A stretch of 64,000 nucleotides of DNA from Listeria grandensis FSL F6-0971. Lineage in GTDB: Bacteria > Bacillota > Bacilli > Lactobacillales > Listeriaceae. Made by a program: the position numbers and the translations under genes. The notes beneath the pieces are model-generated. The model saw only the letters and a program-made list of their open reading frames with translations. It did no database searches and was not told the DNA's origin. Of the stretch, positions 45,206 to 55,485 are shown piece after piece. Every line of letters begins with the position of its first letter. The stretch's first letter is position 1. The stretch covers positions 1 to 64,000 of the forward strand of contig NZ_AODD01000012.1 of assembly GCF_000525835.1 (NCBI RefSeq), given 5' to 3'.

Positions 45206-48200
45206 CAAGAAGACAACTAACCAAGATATTGCGATTGTTGGCATGTCGGTCTTTTCTCCAGCCGGAGATAGCGTGGAAGAATTTTGGCAAGGGATATCTC
45301 AAGGGAAAGATTTTATCACAGATGCTCCTAGCGATATTATCGATCCGTATCACTTTGAAGGGACTCCAAATGGTGTTGACCGTTTTTATTGTAAGCGAGG
45401 CGGTTTTAGTAAAGCATTTAAAGTAGATCCTCTTCGGTATGGTATTTTACCTGTAGCAGCTGATGGCATAGAGCCAGATCAGCTAATCTCAATGGCAGGA
45501 GCTGAACAAGCTCTTGCCGATGCAGGTGTATTCGAGAAAGAAATCTCTCTTAAAAAAGGCAGTATCATTATTGGAAAAGGAAATTTTTCTGGAGTGGTTC
45601 CGCTACGAAGTCTTGAAATTATTCGTATGGCGCGACAATTTACTTCTCTTCTTAAAACAACTTTACCAGAATTGAAAGACGAAGATTTAGAAAAAGTAAA
45701 AGAGGCTTATCAAGGCAAGCAAGGACGTTACCAAGCAGATATGGCAATTGGAACAATGCCTAACCTGGTAGCCTCGCTTGTGGCTAACAAATTTGATATG
45801 CAAGGTCCTGCGTACACAGTTGATGCGGCTTGTGCCAGTGGGATTGTCGCGATTAACCACTCCATGGAATTATTGCGTAGCGGTGAGTGCGATATCGCTG
45901 TTGCAGGAGGAATGCACAGCGCGCACAGTGCCATGTTCTGGGGAGCATTTGATATGCTCGGAGCTATGTCCAGAAAACAAAAAATTGCGCCATTCAGTGA
46001 AGATGCCGACGGATTATTAGTTGGTCAAGGTGGAGGATTTGTCGTTTTAAAAACCTTGAAAAAAGCACAAGAAGATGGCGATAAAATTTATGCGGTCATC
46101 AAAGAATCGGCTATTTGTAGTGACGGAGCTGGAACGCATGTAACGGTTACTTCCGTCGAAGGCCAAGTAAGAGTTTTAGAAAAAGCATGGGGAAAAGCTG
46201 GGATGAATCCAGAAGAATTAGGCTATATAGAAGCTCACGGAACAGCAACGGTTGTAGGGGATAAAACAGAAATTACGACATTGAAAACTTTTTTTGGAGA
46301 TAACAACCATAAAAAAGCGTATGTGGGGTCTGTTAAATCGAATATTGGTCATGCGATGCCCGCAGCTGGAATGATTGGTGTCATCAAGGCGGCTCTGTCT
46401 CTTTATCATAAAAAGATACCACCAACTTTGCATTGTGAAAATCCGTTACCCGAAATGTTTGAATCACGTTTTATGCCACCACAAGAACTTATGGATTGGA
46501 AAGCAAGTGAATTACCATTAGTGGCTGGTGTCAACGCTTTTGGATTTGGCGGAATTAACGCACATGCCATCCTCACAGCATATGAAGCGCCAGCAGATGC
46601 CAAACCGCAACGTAAGAAACCATATTTTGGTGAAGCATTAATGATTTCTGCAAAAAGCAATGGGCAGCTCATTGAAAAAATAAAAAAGGGAGACTATACG
46701 AATACGGGCGGGAACTATCGTCTTGTTATATTTGACCCGACAGAAGATAGAATAGAACGCGCTATCTCTATTATTGAAAAAGGAAAAACTTGGCATAGTC
46801 GTTTTGATATTTGGTATAGCAATAATCCAATGTTGTTAAACGGCGGTAAGATTGCTTTTATGTTCCCAGGCTTCAATCCAAATTGGGAAAGCGAGACTAT
46901 TTCTCTTAGTGACAGCTTTGATTTACCAAGCATGGAAGAATTTATTGGTACGCCCGCAACCAGCACAAATGAATTTGTGAGTGCGTTAGATATTAATAAA
47001 GAAACAGATAGAGCTTCTATTTTAGCGGATCATATTAACGCAGTGACCACGCAATCGCTGGATAAACTGAACATTGAAGCGGATATGTATTTAGGGCATA
47101 GTATCGGGGAATGGCAAGCTGTACGATACGCTCAGATGGTAGAAGGAAACGGCAATAAAATGGTCGAAATTATGCGAGATTGGGATGAGCTAGTCGACTA
47201 TCCTCTAATTGCTGTAAGTGGTGTCGGCTTAGAAAAAGCTGAACAATGGTGCAATGAAATTCCAGAACTTTACATGGCGAATGATAATTGTCCTAACCAA
47301 GTATTGTTTAGTGGAAAACATGATGCCGTTGAAAAATTATGCTCGTTGCTCGATCAACAAAGCATCTTTTATACCCAAATGCCTATTTCTGTAGGCTGGC
47401 ACACCCCTCTAATTGCGGGTAGTATGGATAAAAATAAAGAATTTTTAGAACATGTAGAAGTGAAAAAAGGAAAAGCTCCTGTTTGGTCTTCTGCTACGCT
47501 TGAATGCATCCCTCATGAAAAAGAAAAATACGTAGAATTAGTTTCAGAGCAACTATTTAAACCCGTATATTTCCGCGGTTTAATCGAAAAACTCTACAAA
47601 GAAGAAAATGCGCGTATTTTTATTCAAATTGGGCGAGGACCATTAACGAATTTTGTAGAAGATACGTTGAAGGGCAAAGATTTCGGCGCGATAGAAGCCA
47701 ATGTTTCCATGCGTGATGGTGCAGACCAACTTCGCAGAGTTCAAGCGCTACTTTTTGTGGAAGGAAAAGAAATAGATCCTACTTTCTTAGGTGTAAAGCC
47801 GGCATACCAAGTAGATAATAGTTTATTTGTGATTCCACGCGGCGCACCAAGCATTATCACTGATTTACCAGAATTAAAAGAGGCAGTTGCACAAAGATAC
47901 GGGGAAGATGGTTTCACTACTCTTTCAGAAGCTTCTTTAAATAAGGAGCATCAGATGCCGATCCCAGCGATGCTTCAGGACAATATCCGTGATGCAGTGA
48001 AAGTTCAGAAAGAAATAGAACAATTATTTGAAAAACGGATACAAGCTTCTGGTGGCAAAGAGCGCGCGGCTGTTCCAAGCCGTTCGGTAACTAAGACAAA
48101 AGAGACGAGAAATTTAGCACCTTTTGAAGAACCGTTATCCCTGGATTTTAAAGATCATCCTTATCTGGTCGACCATTCGATTGTTCGTCAGCCAAAATGG

Positions 48201-49586
48201 TGGGACAATCAGGAAGATCTAAATCTTGTCGTACCATTCACCATGACGATTGAATTATTATCTGAGATTGCCAAGAAAAGAATGCCAGGTAAAAAGCTGA
48301 TCAAAATTCGGAATGTAGCTGCATATCAATGGATTGGCTTAGAAAAACCATTTGATGAAACAGTAGCTGGAAAATGGTTATCAGAAGATACGATTTCATT
48401 ACAACTCGGTTCGTATGCTAAAGCAGAGTTTGTGTTTGCAGACCAATGGCCAGCGCAACCAAAAGAGTACGTTGGTAAAATTGATATTGGCGAGAGCATT
48501 ATGAAACCATATACAAGTGAAGAGTTCTATGATCTATTCTCCTTCCATGGACCTCAGTATCATTCTTGTAAAGAAGTGTCGAAAGTAGCCTCAAGAGGTA
48601 TGCTAACTTCTGCTGAAAAACGAGAAGGAAAAGGTTCTCTACTTGATATTATGGGTCAACAACTAGGTCTATTTTTACATTTGACTGCCAAGAAGAATAC
48701 GATTTCTTTCCCAGTACGCTTAAAAGAGATGGACTTATATGAAGATATATTTGACCAACAAGGTACATTTGAGCACACCCTACAAATTACTCGGATGAGT
48801 GAATCTGTCATTGCAGGAAATATGATTTTAAAACGCGGAGGCAAAGTTTGGTCAGTTGCAAAAGACTTTGTTTGCCAGCGATTTGAGAATCAGTTACCTG
48901 TTTGGTATGTTATCTTGAAACCGCAGAAGAACATTCTGGCAGAACAACTAGAGCCTGGCGTATTCATGTTCAATAATACCAACCAAGAGAATATTTTAGG
49001 ATTGCTTTCGAAACGGTATTTGAACGAGCAGGACAGACAAATGTCAGAGTCACTAGAATCTTCCAAATTACAGCGTCAGTTCCTTATCAGCCGGATTGCT
49101 TTAAAAGATGCAGTGCGTCACCATATAGCGGCAGACAAAGAAGATATGATTTATCCAATTGAGATCTTTTCTGAGCATGACGAACAAGGAAAACCGGTTG
49201 TGCGAGGTCATGAAATGAGTCGAGATAAAGCAGACAATTATCATGTATCGATTGCTCACAAAGAAAATATTGGTGTAGCTATGGTAGCAGATCATGCAGT
49301 TGGGATAGACATTGAATTCATTGAAGAAAAAAATGCGGATTTCTTGAATGCAGCGTTCACGGACAAAGAACGAGCTATTCTTCAAAAACTAGGAAACCAG
49401 CCAGAAGATATCATCCGTTTCTGGGTAGCTAAAGAAGCAAGTGCTAAAAAAGCAGGAACGGGCTTTAAAGGACAGCCACAAAAATTTGAAGTCACGAAGG
49501 TTGAAAATAATAACCTGTACGTGAATGATGATTGTGTGAAGACATCTGTTGTTGAAGGAAAGTACGTGGTTGGATGGACAATTTAA
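45198..49586 (+). CDS. Synthase B: KS-AT-DH with C-terminal phosphopantetheinyl transferase
   Basis: 1,462 residues in one frame. KS: VDAACASG, EAHGTATVVGD and VKSNIGHAMPAAG, all three catalytic residues present, so not a chain-length factor. AT-like domain: LGHSIGEWQAV and VGWHTP. Dehydratase-type hotdog region (about 980-1220): DHPYLVDHSIV, VPFTMTIELLSEIA and SFHGPQYHS. The C-terminal 170 residues are an Sfp-type phosphopantetheinyl transferase: VGIDIEFIE and FWVAKEASAKKAGTGF. It therefore carries its own activator for the ACPs. Its start overlaps the end of synthase A by 8 bp. Together A and B hold every fatty-acid-synthase activity. Confidence 0.88.
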   Translation: MSDKKTTNQDIAIVGMSVFSPAGDSVEEFWQGISQGKDFITDAPSDIIDPYHFEGTPNGVDRFYCKRGGFSKAFKVDPLRYGILPVAADGIEPDQLISMAGAEQALADAGVFEKEISLKKGSIIIGKGNFSGVVPLRSLEIIRMARQFTSLLKTTLPELKDEDLEKVKEAYQGKQGRYQADMAIGTMPNLVASLVANKFDMQGPAYTVDAACASGIVAINHSMELLRSGECDIAVAGGMHSAHSAMFWGAFDMLGAMSRKQKIAPFSEDADGLLVGQGGGFVVLKTLKKAQEDGDKIYAVIKESAICSDGAGTHVTVTSVEGQVRVLEKAWGKAGMNPEELGYIEAHGTATVVGDKTEITTLKTFFGDNNHKKAYVGSVKSNIGHAMPAAGMIGVIKAALSLYHKKIPPTLHCENPLPEMFESRFMPPQELMDWKASELPLVAGVNAFGFGGINAHAILTAYEAPADAKPQRKKPYFGEALMISAKSNGQLIEKIKKGDYTNTGGNYRLVIFDPTEDRIERAISIIEKGKTWHSRFDIWYSNNPMLLNGGKIAFMFPGFNPNWESETISLSDSFDLPSMEEFIGTPATSTNEFVSALDINKETDRASILADHINAVTTQSLDKLNIEADMYLGHSIGEWQAVRYAQMVEGNGNKMVEIMRDWDELVDYPLIAVSGVGLEKAEQWCNEIPELYMANDNCPNQVLFSGKHDAVEKLCSLLDQQSIFYTQMPISVGWHTPLIAGSMDKNKEFLEHVEVKKGKAPVWSSATLECIPHEKEKYVELVSEQLFKPVYFRGLIEKLYKEENARIFIQIGRGPLTNFVEDTLKGKDFGAIEANVSMRDGADQLRRVQALLFVEGKEIDPTFLGVKPAYQVDNSLFVIPRGAPSIITDLPELKEAVAQRYGEDGFTTLSEASLNKEHQMPIPAMLQDNIRDAVKVQKEIEQLFEKRIQASGGKERAAVPSRSVTKTKETRNLAPFEEPLSLDFKDHPYLVDHSIVRQPKWWDNQEDLNLVVPFTMTIELLSEIAKKRMPGKKLIKIRNVAAYQWIGLEKPFDETVAGKWLSEDTISLQLGSYAKAEFVFADQWPAQPKEYVGKIDIGESIMKPYTSEEFYDLFSFHGPQYHSCKEVSKVASRGMLTSAEKREGKGSLLDIMGQQLGLFLHLTAKKNTISFPVRLKEMDLYEDIFDQQGTFEHTLQITRMSESVIAGNMILKRGGKVWSVAKDFVCQRFENQLPVWYVILKPQKNILAEQLEPGVFMFNNTNQENILGLLSKRYLNEQDRQMSESLESSKLQRQFLISRIALKDAVRHHIAADKEDMIYPIEIFSEHDEQGKPVVRGHEMSRDKADNYHVSIAHKENIGVAMVADHAVGIDIEFIEEKNADFLNAAFTDKERAILQKLGNQPEDIIRFWVAKEASAKKAGTGFKGQPQKFEVTKVENNNLYVNDDCVKTSVVEGKYVVGWTI

Positions 49587-49855
49587 AGGGACAGCAAGTA
49601 TTCTTGACATTAAAGGAATTCATTGTAGATATCATTGGGGAAGACGTAGCTGAATTTATTGAGATTGCCCCATCCAGCCGTTTTGTCCAAGACTTAGAAA
49701 TGGACAGTATTCAAATCGTTGTTTTCGCAGAGAAGGTAAAAAAAGAATACGATATGAGCACAAAATTTGTCGGCTGGATTTCTAAAAAATCAATGAGGAA
49801 AATTATGAATATGACTGTTGGTGATGTCGTGGAGTTTATTGTCCACAAACAGTGA
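49574..49855 (+). CDS. Free acyl carrier protein of the synthase cluster
   Basis: 93 residues. The pantetheine serine lies in LEMDSIQIVVFAEKVKKEYD, preceded by IAPSSRFVQDL, the usual helix II context of an ACP. It overlaps the 3' end of synthase B by 13 bp in another frame, so it is translationally coupled. It may pass the finished chain to the hydrolase or accept a starter unit. It is separate from the ACP inside synthase A. Confidence 0.85.
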   Translation: MDNLKGQQVFLTLKEFIVDIIGEDVAEFIEIAPSSRFVQDLEMDSIQIVVFAEKVKKEYDMSTKFVGWISKKSMRKIMNMTVGDVVEFIVHKQ

Positions 49856-50008
49856 TTTTAACCAGTTGGCTTCATAAATGATAGAACGTGTATCATTAAG
49901 GCGTTAAAATAATATATTGATCGAATGGAGAGGATTTACCGTTTTCTGTTTGGGCGTGAGCTTGTGGTAGAAACTCGGTGCCTCTCTCTTCTGAAGTAAG
50001 GAGAATAA

Positions 50009-52684
50009 ATGGATTATATAGAAATAGAAGGACGAAAAATTCATACAGTTGAAATAAATCCATCTGGAGAAGAAACAGTAATCATGTTGCACGGACTTTT
50101 TACAAATTTATCGCTTTACTACATGACTATTGGACCGGAAATAGCCAAAAATAAGCGCGTTATCTTATATGATTTGAGAGGTCATGGTATGAGTGAATGG
50201 AATGATGATGGTTTTTCGATTGCCTCACTTTCCGAAGAACTGATCAAAATAATGGACTTTTACAATGTTAAGAATGCAGATATTGTAGGCTATAGTTATG
50301 GTGGAACTACGGCACTGTATACGGCTATTACTCATCCAACGAGAGTTAAAACACTTACTTTAATTGATGCGCCTCTCTTAAATGAAGACTATTTTAAAAA
50401 TGTATCCCTAAATAGTGAAGAGATGCTTCAAGCGTATAAAAAATCTGTTGGGATAGCTGTAAAAAATAGTGTAGCCGATCAAACAGAGAAAAAAATAGAT
50501 AAGATTATGAATCAAGGTCAGCTGATTGATGCAATTTCTACGAGTCAAAGTTTGCTAACAGAAGACAAAATCAGTATGATAAAGAAACCAGTTTTGTTAT
50601 TATACGGTACTCGGTCTCCATTTATTCAAACAGGAAAGCTATTGGAAAAAAGAATACCCGATGCTCGGATAGGCACTGTTTCCGGGGATCATAATTTTCC
50701 AGTTAAGAAGGGCAAATGGATTGCTCAAAAATTAACTAAATTCCTTTCTGAAGAAAACGGAGCTATCTTGTTAAAATTACAAAGTATCCAGAAATCGTAT
50801 TATTTAAATAAGGAAGAATTTCCAGTGCTCCAAGGGATTGACTTAGAAATTGGTCGTGGAGAATTTATTTCTATTTTAGGAGAATCTGGAGGCGGCAAGT
50901 CAACTTTGATGAATATTATTGGCGGATTAGACAATAAATATACTGGAGAAGTGGTCGTGAATGGAAAGAATATCAAAGCAAGCACTGAGAAAGAGCTTGA
51001 TTTGTACCGCCGAGATACGATCGGTTTCATTTTCCAATCCTTCAATTTAATCAATTATCTCAATGTGCTAGATAATGTGTTAATCGCATTAAAAATGACT
51101 AACTTGACGAAAGAAGAGCAGGTTACACGAGCGACGGATTTACTAAAACAAGTCGGCTTGGAGCAACATATGGGGAAACATCCTAATCAACTTTCAGGTG
51201 GTCAGAAACAGCGCGTAGCAATTGCTCGAGCCTTAGCCCACGATCCAAGCATTATTATTGCAGATGAGCCAACAGGAGCGCTAGATGCTCAAAATACGAA
51301 AGAAGTATTGGAGATTTTGGGCAATATCGCTAAGTCTGGGAAATTAGTTGTAGTAGTTACCCATTCGCAATCTGTCGCTAATTACGGCACTTATATTGTG
51401 CGCTTGGCTGACGGAAAAGTGGAAGAAGAAGAGCGACTTCGTGAAACATATCCGGTTGAAACACAAAAAGCGCAGGTAAGTAAGCCGCTTTCTTTTACAA
51501 GCCTTATTAAAATGGCGTGGAGTCACATGATGTATGGTATTAAGCGAAACCTCCTCATTGTTTTAGGTGGCGGTATTGGTATTTTTTCAGTTCTTTTAAT
51601 GCTGGCTCTAGGTGCGGGCGGAAACGGTTATATCAATAAACAAGTTAGCGATCTAGTAAACCCCAATTCCTTTCAGGTGGTAAAAGAAAGAGAAGATAGT
51701 CAGCAAGTAAAGCATTCCGAAGAGATAAATAGCCAAGATATTGAGAAACTTAAAAAATTAGAACACGTTAAGAATGTGCAAAAAGGCGTTTTTACCAGCG
51801 GAGCCACGCTAAATTATGCAGAAAACAAGGCGCAAACTACTATTTTTCAAACACTTACGGATAGTATAAAACAAAATGATATTAAAATAGGTAAGCCGCC
51901 AGTAAAAAATGAAATTCTTTTAGAAAAAGGAATAGCAAAAGAGCTTAATAAAAATTATAAAGATTTGATTGGAGAAAAGGTCAAATTATCGTTGCAAGTT
52001 TTAGATGCTGCGGATGTACCGAAAATCATTTCAGCAGAAGTCACGGTTTCAGGTATTTCTGATGAGCAGGGCAGTTCGGCTATCTCCTACGACACACTAG
52101 AAGCTATGTATGATCAAAACAAACTTTCTCTGACTCCTAATTTTATTAATATTACAGTCGATAAAACCACCAATGTAAAGGCAGTTCAAAATAAGATTAA
52201 GGATATGAAGGCAGATAGCAAAGTAAGTTTTTCCGTTACAGGAGTTGGTGCAATCTTAGACACAGTAACAATTTATATTAATCTTGCGGTCTATATTTTA
52301 ACAGCTATTGCGGGGATCTCACTCCTTGTTTCTGCTATCATGGTAATCGTTGTCCTGTATATCTCTGTTTCTGAACGAACTAAAGAAATCGGTATTTTGC
52401 GAGCACTAGGCGCCAGAAAAAAAGACATACGCTATTTATTTGTATCCGAAGCGCTCTTTTTAGGGATTTTTAGTTCTATTCTGGGTGTCATTGGAGTTAT
52501 CATTACTCAAACGCTTATCAATCCAATTGTTTATGAACATATTTCCTATAATATTGTGCAACTTTCACTTGGACAAATTCTTTTTGGAGTTGGAATCAAT
52601 ATATTGATCAATTTACTTGCAGCCTTGGCCCCGAGTCGAAAAGCTGCTAAATTAGATCCAATTGAAGCTGTGTCAATGGAATAG
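50009..52684 (+). CDS. Alpha/beta hydrolase joined to a MacB-type ABC transporter (ATPase plus FtsX permease)
   Basis: 891 residues. Residues 1-250: alpha/beta hydrolase with VIMLHGLFTN, nucleophile GYSYGG near 96 and His in GDHNF near 228; the usual acid position reads GTRS. Residues 255-490: ATPase with Walker A GESGGGKST (about 292), LSGGQKQRVAIARAL (395) and IIIADEPTGALD (414). After that: one membrane helix near 515, a roughly 200-residue extracellular domain, and three FtsX helices. Either this is a natural fusion or it is two genes. TTG 50768 has cggag before it, and one base fewer in the A4 run just upstream would end the hydrolase nine codons on. It probably releases and exports the synthase product. 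RBS aaggag. Confidence 0.85.
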   Translation: MDYIEIEGRKIHTVEINPSGEETVIMLHGLFTNLSLYYMTIGPEIAKNKRVILYDLRGHGMSEWNDDGFSIASLSEELIKIMDFYNVKNADIVGYSYGGTTALYTAITHPTRVKTLTLIDAPLLNEDYFKNVSLNSEEMLQAYKKSVGIAVKNSVADQTEKKIDKIMNQGQLIDAISTSQSLLTEDKISMIKKPVLLLYGTRSPFIQTGKLLEKRIPDARIGTVSGDHNFPVKKGKWIAQKLTKFLSEENGAILLKLQSIQKSYYLNKEEFPVLQGIDLEIGRGEFISILGESGGGKSTLMNIIGGLDNKYTGEVVVNGKNIKASTEKELDLYRRDTIGFIFQSFNLINYLNVLDNVLIALKMTNLTKEEQVTRATDLLKQVGLEQHMGKHPNQLSGGQKQRVAIARALAHDPSIIIADEPTGALDAQNTKEVLEILGNIAKSGKLVVVVTHSQSVANYGTYIVRLADGKVEEEERLRETYPVETQKAQVSKPLSFTSLIKMAWSHMMYGIKRNLLIVLGGGIGIFSVLLMLALGAGGNGYINKQVSDLVNPNSFQVVKEREDSQQVKHSEEINSQDIEKLKKLEHVKNVQKGVFTSGATLNYAENKAQTTIFQTLTDSIKQNDIKIGKPPVKNEILLEKGIAKELNKNYKDLIGEKVKLSLQVLDAADVPKIISAEVTVSGISDEQGSSAISYDTLEAMYDQNKLSLTPNFINITVDKTTNVKAVQNKIKDMKADSKVSFSVTGVGAILDTVTIYINLAVYILTAIAGISLLVSAIMVIVVLYISVSERTKEIGILRALGARKKDIRYLFVSEALFLGIFSSILGVIGVIITQTLINPIVYEHISYNIVQLSLGQILFGVGINILINLLAALAPSRKAAKLDPIEAVSME

Positions 52685-52745
52685 TGGTTAAGGTAACACA
52701 TGATACATGGACCCGCATAACAAGAATTAATGGAGGAAAATTTAT

Positions 52746-53805
52746 ATGAAGAAAGCCATCATCGCATTAGTTGTGATTGTCCTATCGATAGCGATACTTT
52801 TAACTGCTTGTAGCTCACCGAAATCAGAGTTCATGTCATCTTTTCGAAATATCATTAAAAATAAGCAATATACTTCTATATTCACTCTGCAATCAACAGA
52901 GATAGCTGGATTTTCCGCACTCGATTCATTTAATCCAGACGCATTAACAGCGAGTAATTTGACAATCAAAACATCGCGAGATACAGAGCGTGATCTAGCT
53001 TATAATACTATTGAGCTTCACACTGGAGGATTTCCAGCGCTGGATGTAACTACCCACGCCTTTCATAATGGGAATACTGGGCAAATTTTCATTCCAACGA
53101 ATGACTTTTTCGAAACGTCAGCAATAGTCACACAACTGCTGGATTTAGTAACAAATTCTGTGTTTTCTGAGATGCTTACGAATAATCAAAATTTAAAAGA
53201 TAGGCACCTTGATCTGCGACAAATCTTACAATACGTAACCGGCGAAGCCATGGATGAAAAAACAGCCGGTATACAAGCAGGTCAAATTCAGGCTATCGTG
53301 GAAAAAACGGTTGTTCTACTCTATAAACAATTAAACAGCTTAGATAAGAGTAATTATCAAGCGGAAGACGGAATGATTACGTTGACGCTCAACAAGACGG
53401 AGCTCACAGAACTTGCGAATGCATGGCTAGAGGAGTTCTATTCCAATCAAGATTTTATAAGCTTGTATGCTAAAGTAGCGGGTTTAACGGAATCTGAGGC
53501 AAAAAAAAACATGGCATGCCACCAATAAGAACAATCAAGAAACGCTCAAAAACCTAATGAAAAACGATAATACACAACTCAGCATGACCGTGACTTTGCA
53601 ACCAGATGCGGATAAAGGTATTGAAAAACTTGTTATGGCAGTGGATTACAAAAATAAAGAAACAAATCAGAAACTAAAATTCGATCTCACAATGGAACTT
53701 GTAGACTTTGAGAAAATACCGACATTCCCAAGTGAAAAAAACATTGTAAATAAACAAGAGCTGGATGCACTTATGGCGGACATTAACATTGAACAACTTA
53801 AGTAA
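52746..53805 (+). CDS. Lipoprotein of the synthase cluster (one frameshift)
   Basis: The lipoprotein signal peptide MKKAIIALVVIVLSIAILLTACSS has lipobox LTAC. ATG follows ggagga. The frame stops at 53528, but removing one A from the nine-A run 53501-53509 continues it (SEAKKTWHATNKNN) to 53805, giving 352 residues. The body is mostly polar with no catalytic motif that I can name. It follows the ABC protein in the same direction by 61 bp. It may be a substrate-binding or export accessory lipoprotein; the family is not recognised. Confidence 0.65.
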
Positions 53806-53847
53806 AAAATAGTTGAGCGTAGTTGCGATAACATAAAGGAAGTGTCA

Positions 53848-53895
53848 AATTAGACTGCTCATTGTCGATATTTTATCGGGAATGGCAGTCTAATT
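53848..53895 (+). terminator. Terminator at the end of the synthase cluster
   Basis: A perfect 11-bp stem (aattagactgc / gcagtctaatt) with a 26-base loop that itself holds cgata / tatcg. The tail is T-rich. It marks the likely 3' end of the cluster transcript. Confidence 0.6.
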
Positions 53896-54019
53896 CTTGC
53901 TTTCGTTTCTATTTTTGAATAGGTAAAAAGAAGAATTAAGATTCCCTCGCGCAAGTAAGGTGCAATTTTTCATGAAAACCTATACAATAAAGGTATAACG
54001 ATAGATAAAGGAGGGAGCA

Positions 54020-54788
54020 GTGCATTTTAAAGCGTGCTACTGCGAAAGGTATGGCGAAAATAATTTTTGTAAGAGATGAACAAGATGAATTTCAAGCATA
54101 TGATTTCCTACACAGTTTAATAAGCGAACAACCTTTAATGTCGACCCTTTTATTACAAGGCCTACTGCAACTAGAAAAAGCAGAAACAAGAAAATTAACA
54201 ACAGGGCATCAGGTTTTACCCGAAATTCACTTAACGATCGGCAAAAATCAGTCGTATTCACTGCAAACAAATAAAATCGAGACGTCAGTGGATCAGCCAA
54301 TTCAAGAAATGAAAGTCCATTTCAAGGATAAAAACTGTCGGATGCTTTACTTTACGGCTTTTTCTGAGACAGAAACGTATTATTGCTTCGTAAAAGGCTA
54401 TTTTAAAGATCGCAACCCATTCAATGACAAAATGAGCGCATATCGTGAGGAAGTGAAACGTATTTTCCTGCGCCGCGCTGAAGCGAAACTTAGCATCGGA
54501 AAAGATGATTATGAGTTTGAGACGCTAAAAACATTGGCATGGGAAAATGAAGCGATCGTTCACTACTTAGACAGTTTTTCGGCGCGTCTAGGTCAGCTCA
54601 TCTTCGCAAAACGTGTGAAAAAGAAATGGTCACAACTAGATTTAAGTTTAAAATCTGATTTATCACCGCTTGTTGTTTCGCGTTTAGAAGCGGGGGACCC
54701 AGATATGAGTGTGCGGATGTATCAAAAAGCGTGTGAAGTGCTCGATGTCTCCACAGAATTTAAAGAGGATCATTTGACGATTCACTAA
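54020..54788 (+). CDS. XRE-type HTH protein of unknown function
   Basis: A 245-residue frame begins at ATG 54051 (MAKIIFVRDEQDEF). That ATG has no spaced ribosome site, while aaaggagggagca lies just before GTG 54020. One T fewer in 54025-54028 would connect GTG 54020 to the same frame and add about ten residues. The N-terminal 170 residues are unrecognised. The C-terminus has an XRE-like helix-turn-helix (FAKRVKKKWSQLDLS, then PLVVSRLEAGDPDMSVRMYQKACEVL). A phage- or toxin-antitoxin-like regulator is possible. It stands alone. Confidence 0.6.
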
Positions 54789-54907
54789 AATTGTATAATA
54801 ATCACGGAATGGTTTCTGATTTTAATCGGGAACCATTTTTTAATATTGTTGAAATAGAAACAAAAATTGACTATACTATTAGTAACGCACGGAATGGAGG
54901 ATAGGCC

Positions 54908-55376
54908 ATGAATAAAGAAGACGAAGTGTTGGCGCGAGTTCGGGAATTGTATAATAAGATGGCTTGGCTCAACAAGTTGAAGATGGAGGAGAGCCTTAAA
55001 GGATACACGCCTTCTGAGGTACATTGCATCGAATACATGGAGGAAAACGCCGATTCAAACGTGACTATACTTGCGGATTCCTGCTATATGACACGCGGAG
55101 CTATTAGTAAAATGACGAAGAAACTCATAAAAAAAAGGCTTAATTGAAAGCTATCAGAAGCCGGATAATAAGAAAGAAATTTATTTTCGCCTAACTGCAC
55201 AAGGTAAAAAAGTCTATAAAATTCATGATGATCTGCACAATGAGTTTAAAGAACGCGATAAAGTTGTTTTTGAGGAAGTAACAGAGGAGCAATTTGATAG
55301 TATGCTTCGATTTGTGGACAGGTATAGCAAGCATTTAGATACGGAAATAGAGAAATTAGATAGGCAACCAGAGTAA
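54908..55376 (+). CDS. MarR-family regulator (one frameshift)
   Basis: 155 residues after repair. The helix-turn-helix core is SEVHCIEYMEENADSNVTIL and SCYMTRGAISKMTKKLIKKG. The wing is in the other frame (YQKPDNKKEIYFRLTAQGKK). One extra A in the eight-A run 55129-55136 separates them. ATG follows ggaggata. It sits upstream of an MFS pump gene in the same direction, and the gap holds a repeated motif over the pump's promoter, the likely operator. Confidence 0.8.
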
Positions 55377-55396
55377 TGAAACGTAAGCGACATGGA

Positions 55397-55435
55397 AGTT
55401 CCACTTTCTATTATGGAAGGTGGGACTCTTTTTTT
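55397..55435 (+). terminator. Terminator of the marR gene
   Basis: Stem agttccactttc / gaaggtgggact (10 of 12, the rest G-T pairs), then c and seven or eight T. Confidence 0.8.
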
Positions 55436-55436
55436 G

Positions 55437-55485
55437 TTGACAAGGAAACTAAAAAATGTTATTATTGTTGACAAGGAAACTAAAA
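55437..55485 (+). promoter_or_regulatory. Promoter and tandem operator of the MFS gene
   Basis: -35 TTGACA (55437-55442), 17-bp spacer, -10 TATTAT (55460-55465). The 18-mer TTGACAAGGAAACTAAAA at 55437-55454 recurs exactly at 55468-55485, 31 bp on (three helical turns). One copy covers the -35 and the other the start of transcription, as expected for repressor sites; the upstream MarR protein is the natural candidate. Confidence 0.75.

Noticed and set aside
54051..54788. Phage repressor in a prophage
   Set aside because: No integrase, structural or lysis genes nearby; only a C-terminal helix-turn-helix is seen.
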